Notes under the pieces: generated by a model
Databases searched by the model: none
What the model was told of the DNA's origin: nothing
The model's input: the letters and a program-made list of their open reading frames with translations, nothing else
Origin: JBBCJR01 sp037190805
GTDB taxonomy: Bacteria > Pseudomonadota > Alphaproteobacteria > Sphingomonadales > Sphingomonadaceae
Assembly: GCA_037190805.1 (NCBI GenBank)
Contig: JBBCJR010000002.1
Coordinates: 101,971 to 165,970, forward strand
DNA: 64,000 nucleotides
Direction: 5' to 3'
Position numbers and translations under genes: made by a program
Part shown: positions 59,198 through 64,000 of the stretch, one piece after another
How positions within the stretch are numbered: position 1 is the first letter of the stretch
Layout: each line of letters opens with the position of its first letter

Positions 59198-61815
59198 TGG
59201 CTGACGCTCAAAAACCGCTTCCGCCTCGCATCAGTCGTCTCATCGAGAAGGAGGTGGCTAGGACGATTAGGCCCGAACATCAGACCGAGTTGGACACCTA
59301 CCGCGCTCAGGGGTTGGCGCCCAAGAAATCTGGTGGCGCCGGGACGGAAGGCGAGCGCAAGGCGTCAGCGTTTCTGTCGCGCGCGCTGGGTTCCAACCGC
59401 GATTATGAGTCGGCCGGCGTCGGCCCCCGGAACATTCTGACGCAGAATTTGAGCGATTCTTTTCCGAACGCTACGAACACGTTCCTCAATACCGAGGCCC
59501 GGCAGGTTGCCGACAGCGCGCAAGACGAGTTCATTGCCGCATCTCTGCGGCAGGATTCCGGCGCCGCGATCCCGGAAGAGGAACTGGAGCGCCAGCGTCG
59601 CATTTATTTTCCGATGCCAGGCGACGGGCCGGAGGCGATCAAGCAAAAGCGGCAAGCCCGTTTGCGGGCGTTGGATGGGCTTGTCCAAAGCGCCGGCAGT
59701 GGGCTAACTGCCACACAGAAGGAATATCTGTCAGAGATACAGGATGACCTTCGGGCCGCCGTGCTTGGCGAGGCGCCGGCCGGCGTTGTGGAGGGCAAGA
59801 CGCCCGGCAGCGGGCCGCCTGATGGACAAGAAGTGCTCGGTCTAGGTGAGGGCGTTGAGCGCGCAATCGACAAGGCTGCCGGCGTCACGGACAAGGACGT
59901 GTCGCTCGAAGGGGCCGGCTATTACCTCGACCCCCAGACGGGTCGCCTGACTGTCAGAATCTCTGCGGGCGATGATCAGCCAGCATCGGTTGAACGGGGG
60001 AAGGGCGGCGCAGTCGAGAGCGCAGACGCCTTCGTCCGTGGTGCTGCCGATACAGCGACGCTCGGCTTTGCTGATGAACTCGCCGCTGCTGGCGACACGA
60101 TCTTCCGTGGCGGCACGATGCGGGACAACCTCCAGCGTCAGCGTGCGGTCGACTCCTACGACCAGGAGAACCACCCGATCCTTCGCGGTGTCGGCCAGCT
60201 TGCGGGTGCGGCTGCACCGATCGGGGCCGGCAGGATCGGGCTTGGCGCCCGCAGCCCGCGCGAGCTGGCGGTTGCAGGCGGGACGGTTGGGTCTCTGTAC
60301 GGTATCGGCTCTGGCGAAACGCTGAGTGAGCGGTTCACGGGCGCTAGCACGGGCGCTGCGGCTGGCGCGGTGGGTGGGCTGGCCGTGGGCAAGCTGTCCG
60401 ATCTTTACATGGCGCGCAGGGCAGCGCGGGCCCCTTCGACGCGGAGCAATGAGTCCTCCGCACTTCTGGAAGCCAGCAACGACCTCGGTGTTGATGTGTT
60501 GCCCGCGGACGCTGGCGGTCCTACGACGCGCCTTCTGACGTCGGCAGCGGCATCAACTCCGGGCGGAGTGTTCCCAATCACTCAGGCTGCGCGCCGGGCA
60601 CAGATTCAGGGCGGGGGCGCGCTGGAGACGATCGCGGGGCGCGAGGGCGCTGCCCTAGAGAAAGAAGCAGCCGGTGATGCCGCCCGATCCGGTGCGCTCG
60701 CCTATCGTTCCTCGTCTCGTGACCGGATCGGGCGGCAATATGACCGAGCTGCGCGTGCGGCAGACGATGCGCGTGTGGAGCCGGCTGGCGCCTTAGCGGC
60801 GCTCGACAGAAACATCGTCGAATTGTCCGATGTTCCTGGGGGATCGGATGGTCTGGCCGCGCTGACGACCTTGAGGGACGACATCGCCAATCGAGGCACG
60901 GTGTCGATCGAGGGCATCCGTGGGATGCGCACGCAGCTCCGTCAGAAGTTCATGAAGGAAGGTCTCGTAGGCAGCGATCTTGAGCGCCGGGTGGGACAGG
61001 TTCTCGACGCAGCGAGCGAAGATGTTCTTGCCTCGCTCAATGCGGCCGGGAAATCGGAAGCAGCCAGCCTATACAAGGCTGCCGACAGGGCGTGGAAGGA
61101 ACGGGCGGAAACACTTGATCGCGTCGTCATGCCTATCATTGGGAAGAAGGGCGAGAAATCCGGAGAGCAAATCGTCGACGGGCTGAACGCTGCCGCTAAG
61201 GGTAACAACGCGCGCCTCGCCAAATTCTTCGATTCTCTTCCCGCCGATGAGGCGGGCGCAGTGCGAGCCTCGCTCATCTCACAGATGGGCAAGGCGCGGT
61301 CAGGTGCCCAGAACGCGGCGGGTGACCAATTCAGCTTCGACACGTTCCTGACGAACTGGAACTCGATCGGTCAGAGTGCGAAAAATACCCTGTTTCGGGG
61401 AGACAATAGGAAGGCTATCGACCAGCTCGCCCTCATCGCCGAAAAGGCGAAGGCGGCCGGGCGATATCGCAATTACTCGAATACGGGACTTACCATCCTG
61501 AGCGGCGCGACTGCGTCGACGGCGTTCAGCAGCATTCCGACATTGGGCGCGGTCCTGGCGGGTCAGGCTGGAGCGGGGATGCTGTTATCATCCCCGCGTG
61601 TCGCGAAAGTCCTGCTTCGCATCGCCCAAGCCAAGACGCCGGACGTCGCGCGGGCCCGCGTGGAAGGCCTGTCGCAGGTTGCTGCGCGAGATCCCACCAT
61701 CAGGAATGAGGTTATCCAGCTACAGAGGCAACTTGCCGAGGCATTCGGCGTGTCACCAGCCACCCGTGCTGCCGCTGATGGCGAACAGCCAGTTCGGGGC
61801 GAACCAGTACGCTAG
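59197..61815 (+). CDS. Large DNA ejection protein (gp16-like position)
   Basis: The 872-residue protein has a soluble N-terminus, then hydrophobic Gly/Ala segments at about 355-410 (TVGSLYGIGSGETLSERFTG and AAAGAVGGLAVGKLSDLYM) and 765-800 (SGATASTAFSSIPTLGAVLA). Helical domains hold many Ala/Arg residues. These match proteins that form the channel for DNA ejection. It is the last late gene; a minus-strand gene follows at 61854. Confidence 0.78.
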   Translation: MADAQKPLPPRISRLIEKEVARTIRPEHQTELDTYRAQGLAPKKSGGAGTEGERKASAFLSRALGSNRDYESAGVGPRNILTQNLSDSFPNATNTFLNTEARQVADSAQDEFIAASLRQDSGAAIPEEELERQRRIYFPMPGDGPEAIKQKRQARLRALDGLVQSAGSGLTATQKEYLSEIQDDLRAAVLGEAPAGVVEGKTPGSGPPDGQEVLGLGEGVERAIDKAAGVTDKDVSLEGAGYYLDPQTGRLTVRISAGDDQPASVERGKGGAVESADAFVRGAADTATLGFADELAAAGDTIFRGGTMRDNLQRQRAVDSYDQENHPILRGVGQLAGAAAPIGAGRIGLGARSPRELAVAGGTVGSLYGIGSGETLSERFTGASTGAAAGAVGGLAVGKLSDLYMARRAARAPSTRSNESSALLEASNDLGVDVLPADAGGPTTRLLTSAAASTPGGVFPITQAARRAQIQGGGALETIAGREGAALEKEAAGDAARSGALAYRSSSRDRIGRQYDRAARAADDARVEPAGALAALDRNIVELSDVPGGSDGLAALTTLRDDIANRGTVSIEGIRGMRTQLRQKFMKEGLVGSDLERRVGQVLDAASEDVLASLNAAGKSEAASLYKAADRAWKERAETLDRVVMPIIGKKGEKSGEQIVDGLNAAAKGNNARLAKFFDSLPADEAGAVRASLISQMGKARSGAQNAAGDQFSFDTFLTNWNSIGQSAKNTLFRGDNRKAIDQLALIAEKAKAAGRYRNYSNTGLTILSGATASTAFSSIPTLGAVLAGQAGAGMLLSSPRVAKVLLRIAQAKTPDVARARVEGLSQVAARDPTIRNEVIQLQRQLAEAFGVSPATRAAADGEQPVRGEPVR

Positions 61816-61853
61816 GGCGGTAGCTAGCCAGAAACGCGGGGATATGATGTGGA

Positions 61854-62132
61854 TCAACGCTCGGTTTTCTCGCAGATGTTTAGTCCACCCAATCCGCCGT
61901 CTTGTCTGCACCTGAAACCGCACTCGTAGTCTGCGACAGTACCGCCAGGAAGCGCCTCAATCACCCCTAAAGCTGATGCGCGACACGATTCAAGATCGGC
62001 AAAGCTGCCAAGCGGAAGATCATAAGTGAGATCATCCTTGTTGGGATAAACCCATCCCTTCCAGTCAGAAGGTCTCTTCTCGCAGGCGGCGACAGATAGA
62101 AGCCCTAACAGGGCCACGGTCGAAAACCTCAT
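61854..62132 (-). CDS. Small lipoprotein, sieA-like position
   Basis: The 92-residue protein has a short signal peptide and lipobox (LLGLLSVAAC) with mature C near 17. Three or four more cysteines (SCRA, ECGFRCRQ, NICEK) suggest disulfides. It runs against the late genes and lies between the last late gene and the Mnt-like gene, where P22 has sieA. A superinfection exclusion role is inferred from position only. Confidence 0.7.
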   Translation of the reverse strand: MRFSTVALLGLLSVAACEKRPSDWKGWVYPNKDDLTYDLPLGSFADLESCRASALGVIEALPGGTVADYECGFRCRQDGGLGGLNICEKTER

Positions 62133-62186
62133 CCCAGCCTCTTATCACGGGTCTAGTCACGGCCAAACCTAGTTTGGTAAATGTAG

Positions 62187-62483
62187 CTACTTCCGATCTT
62201 TGTAGCTCATGAGCTGATCGTTGATGGCCATAAGGCGCTGCTGGATCGCCGTCAGGGTTTCCTTGATTTGCTGTTCCTCGCGGCTGAGGGTCCTCCGCGT
62301 TTCCTCAAGCTCCCTAAAGCCCATCTCATCCGGACGGTTTAGCGCTTCAGCCAGAATGGCGACGGCCTCAGTGTTTACGGATCGCCCCTTCGCTACCGCC
62401 CGTCGCGTTAGCGCCTCTTTAAGGCCGTCAGGCACCCTGAGCAGGAGTCGGTCCCAATCTCTGACATTCTTATCGTCACTCAT
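62187..62483 (-). CDS. Mnt-like ribbon-helix-helix repressor with coiled-coil tail
   Basis: The 98-residue protein has an Arc/Mnt RHH domain (about 10-50): DRLLLRVPDGLKEALTRRAV then AKGRSVNTEAVAILAEAL. The GRSVNTE step matches the GRSVNSE/GRSMNSE of P22 Arc and Mnt. A C-terminal coiled coil (EETRRTLSREEQQIKETLTA) fits a tetramer tail as in Mnt. It is divergent from the Arc-like gene. Confidence 0.85.
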   Translation of the reverse strand: MSDDKNVRDWDRLLLRVPDGLKEALTRRAVAKGRSVNTEAVAILAEALNRPDEMGFRELEETRRTLSREEQQIKETLTAIQQRLMAINDQLMSYKDRK

Positions 62484-62527
62484 GCCCGCCGCTTATCCTA
62501 TTTCCCTCGATTGCAAAAAATATTCTG

Positions 62528-62594
62528 GCCGTGACAACACGGCTATTGACGTGCTACCACGCAGCGGTGCATACATGTATCGCAACATGTTTGC
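62528..62594. promoter_or_regulatory. immI-like divergent control region
   Basis: Between the RHH genes: a 6-bp inverted repeat GCCGTG-acaa-CACGGC (62528-62543); a -35-like TTGACG (62546-62551); a palindrome ATACATGTAT (62571-62580); and AACATGTT (62584-62591). ATACATGTATCGCA and ACATGTTTGCA form a near direct repeat (62571-62594). A rightward promoter with -10 near ATACAT is possible. The sites look like RHH operators. Confidence 0.55.
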
Positions 62595-62611
62595 ACATCC
62601 AAGGAGGGATC

Positions 62612-62785
62612 ATGGTTAAACCAGTGAGAAAGTGGGATCGCATCCTAGTGCGTGTCCCAGACGGGATGAAGGACCGGCTTGAAGATATGGCAGCCGACAA
62701 CTGCCTACCGTTGAACGGGCAATTGCTGCTCCTGTTCAACAGCGCATTGGCGGCGAGGGAAACGGCGTCCGAGCACACGGCCTGA
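62612..62785 (+). CDS. Arc-like ribbon-helix-helix protein
   Basis: The 57-residue protein starts at ATG 62612 after AAGGAGGG. The RHH pattern is KWDRILVRVPDGMKDRLEDM then LPLNGQLLLLFNSALAARET, close to Arc length (53 residues). It precedes the antirepressor by 39 bases, as Arc does Ant. Longer upstream frame to 62531 is rejected on the ribosome site. Confidence 0.8.
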   Translation: MVKPVRKWDRILVRVPDGMKDRLEDMAADNCLPLNGQLLLLFNSALAARETASEHTA

Positions 62786-62824
62786 GAACCCGCTCGGACG
62801 CCTGTCATTCAGGAGAAAACCAAA

Positions 62825-63709
62825 ATGAACGCTATGACACATATATCATCGGCCGGCGGAGTTCCAGCCGTCATCATCAACAACGTTCCGCTACCCCCGA
62901 TTGAGGTCAACGGCGAGCGCGTGATCACGCTCGGGATGATAGACGAAGTGCACGAGCGGACTAGCGGGACGGCGCGCAAGCGCTTTAATGACCATAGGCG
63001 CCGTATGAAGGAAGGCCTTCACTACTTCGTCCGAAAAACGGACGAAGCCGCTGCGCTGGGCATTAAGGCGCCGAACGGCCTGATCCTACTCGCCGAACGC
63101 GGCTATCTGATGCTTGTCAAATCCCTGAACGATGACCTGGCATGGGAGGTTCAGGACAAGCTCGTTGAAAGCTACTTCGTCAAGCCTGCCAATCGTAATC
63201 AACAGGCTGGTATCAAGGCGTCGCGGGAGAACCGCCTAGCCATGAGCCATAATCTCAAGTGGGCGAAGATGGCAGGCCTGGTAGGCAATCAGGCGCTGAT
63301 CGCCGCCAACCGGGCCACGGCGGAGATGACCGGCATCGACAATCTCAAGCTGCTGGGCGTGACGCATATGGTCGCCCCCGACAGCGAGCATCTCATCACG
63401 CCAACGGACATTGCGAAGCGGGCCGGGCTCGCGTCCGCGCAGAAGGCAAACCACGTGCTCTGCTTCATGGGTCTCCAGCGGGTTCAGCGGGATGCCAAGG
63501 GCGTCCTCCAGTATGAACCGACTGAGGCGGGATTAAAGGCCGGGGCCGTCATGCTCGACACGGGCAAGCGTCGAAGCTCCGGGACGCCAGTCCGCCAACT
63601 CAGGTGGGCAAGTTCAGTCGCCGATCTGGTCGCGGCGCGGACGCAACCACGCCGTGATCTTCAATCGCGTCAAAATGTCGCGATTGAAAGCAAGGGGAAG
63701 TCGGCATGA
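62825..63709 (+). CDS. ORF6N-domain antirepressor (Ant-like)
   Basis: The 294-residue protein has an ORF6N-type N-terminal domain (about 15-115): PPIEVNGERVITLGMIDEVH, HERTSGTARKRFNDHRRRMK, FVRKTDEAAALGIKAPNGLI and LLAERGYLMLVKSLNDDLAW. A second helical part (GIKASRENRLAMSHNLKWAK) and a C-terminal DNA-binding type domain (LITPTDIAKRAGLASAQKAN) follow. P22 Ant inactivates repressors by binding; here this is inferred from the Arc/Mnt setting. Its stop overlaps the next ATG. Confidence 0.85.
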   Translation: MNAMTHISSAGGVPAVIINNVPLPPIEVNGERVITLGMIDEVHERTSGTARKRFNDHRRRMKEGLHYFVRKTDEAAALGIKAPNGLILLAERGYLMLVKSLNDDLAWEVQDKLVESYFVKPANRNQQAGIKASRENRLAMSHNLKWAKMAGLVGNQALIAANRATAEMTGIDNLKLLGVTHMVAPDSEHLITPTDIAKRAGLASAQKANHVLCFMGLQRVQRDAKGVLQYEPTEAGLKAGAVMLDTGKRRSSGTPVRQLRWASSVADLVAARTQPRRDLQSRQNVAIESKGKSA

Positions 63710-63987
63710 GCGGCGTGATTGGGTTCGATCCTCCGATTTCCGAGGCGAAAGCCTTTCGCCATCCAGAAGTCGACGGGGAGTATCTGGTCAACATACCCGG
63801 CGCCATCCAAATCATTAAGGATGCCGATACGCCTAAAGGAAAGCGCCTGTATCGGATTTATCGTGCCGAATATCACGCGCTCAGCGGTCAGCCTTTAACC
63901 CACGAAAAGCGGGAGGAGTTGGCATTTTACGCTGCTACGAAAAAAGTCGGATGGAGCTACAAACCGAATGTTTTGAAGATCGATTGA
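63706..63987 (+). CDS. Unknown phage protein after the antirepressor
   Basis: The 93-residue protein (FDPPISEAKAFRHPEVDGEY, then AGI-like GAIQIIKDADTPKGKRLYRI) starts at ATG 63706 overlapping the previous stop. It is basic and compact with a helical tail (KREELAFYAATKKVGWSYKP). No family recognised. The window ends 13 bases later. Confidence 0.65.
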   Translation: MSGVIGFDPPISEAKAFRHPEVDGEYLVNIPGAIQIIKDADTPKGKRLYRIYRAEYHALSGQPLTHEKREELAFYAATKKVGWSYKPNVLKID

Positions 63988-64000
63988 ACAGAGCGGCGCG

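Larger units (their letters stand above)
30660..64000. mobile_element. Temperate P22-like tailed prophage, left end present, right end outside the window
   Basis: From the integrase stop at 30667 to the window edge almost every gene is phage-type: integrase, recombination, immunity, replication, packaging, head, portal, ejection and antirepressor genes in a modular order. The exact left junction is not defined; no tRNA is visible in 30535-30666, and the right attachment site is beyond 64000, so core repeats cannot be compared. The order of packaging, portal, scaffold, coat, gp4-like, gp10-like, ejection and immI-like genes follows podovirus P22. Lysis genes and tailspike are not found here. 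Confidence 0.93.

Overview
The window reads as a high-GC alphaproteobacterial chromosome, most likely a sphingomonad (Sphingomonas or a close relative). The signs are a Tad/Flp pilus locus, a CcrM-type GANTC methyltransferase directly after rnhB, a split three-subunit proton-translocating transhydrogenase with a tiny aa3-oxidase subunit IV gene in front, and GTG-start genes joined by GTGA or ATGA overlaps. The genus is inferred from gene content and protein style; no database was searched.

Bases 1-30,534 are ordinary chromosome. After a partial gene and an EF-hand protein comes a leftward Tad pilus operon (cpaA-cpaB-cpaC-cpaD-cpaE-tadB-tadC, bases 7946 down to 760). It lacks the expected cpaF/tadA ATPase between cpaE and tadB, and no flp pilin gene is visible. 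Housekeeping genes follow: a hydrolase, a FAD oxidoreductase, rnhA-thrB, ispH, msrA, aqpZ, a Sua5-type gene, an acyl-CoA dehydrogenase, a nitroreductase, a POT peptide transporter, glmM-vanZ-like-thiD, a SPOR protein, rnhB, ccrM-folP, the pnt operon and an Lrp regulator. The rnhB-ccrM gap holds six GANTC sites and two DnaA-box-like sequences.

Bases of about 30,660 to 64,000 (the window edge) are a temperate tailed-phage genome that resembles P22 in layout. The left arm (36,846 down to 30,667) is a leftward early operon of tightly coupled genes: DUF6745-like protein, several small proteins, ERF annealing protein, YqaJ exonuclease, SSB, HNH nuclease, excisionase-like HTH and tyrosine integrase. 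An accessory block (37,069-39,997) carries a HEPN-motif protein, an SRAP protein with an alphaproteobacterial SOS box beside it, and two unknown genes. The immunity switch (40,051-40,907) has a repressor and a Cro-like gene. A 15-bp operator occurs exactly at the switch promoter and twice at the leftward early promoter 3.7 kb away, with a degenerate copy at the repressor promoter.

The rightward replication region (41,354-45,512) holds a Gp49/Gp66 family protein, a DUF1064 nuclease, a DnaA domain-IV protein, two replication/helicase-loading candidates, many very small genes and an HNH endonuclease fused to or inserted in an HTH gene. The morphogenesis region (45,570-61,815) runs terS-terL-portal-GroES-like-scaffold-capsid-gp4-like-gp10-like-fibre-GNAT-three ejection proteins. 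The right end (61,854-63,987) has the same layout as P22 immI: a leftward small lipoprotein in the sieA position, a leftward Mnt-like RHH protein, a rightward Arc-like RHH protein, and an ORF6N antirepressor. The tailspike, lysis genes and right attachment site are not in the window.
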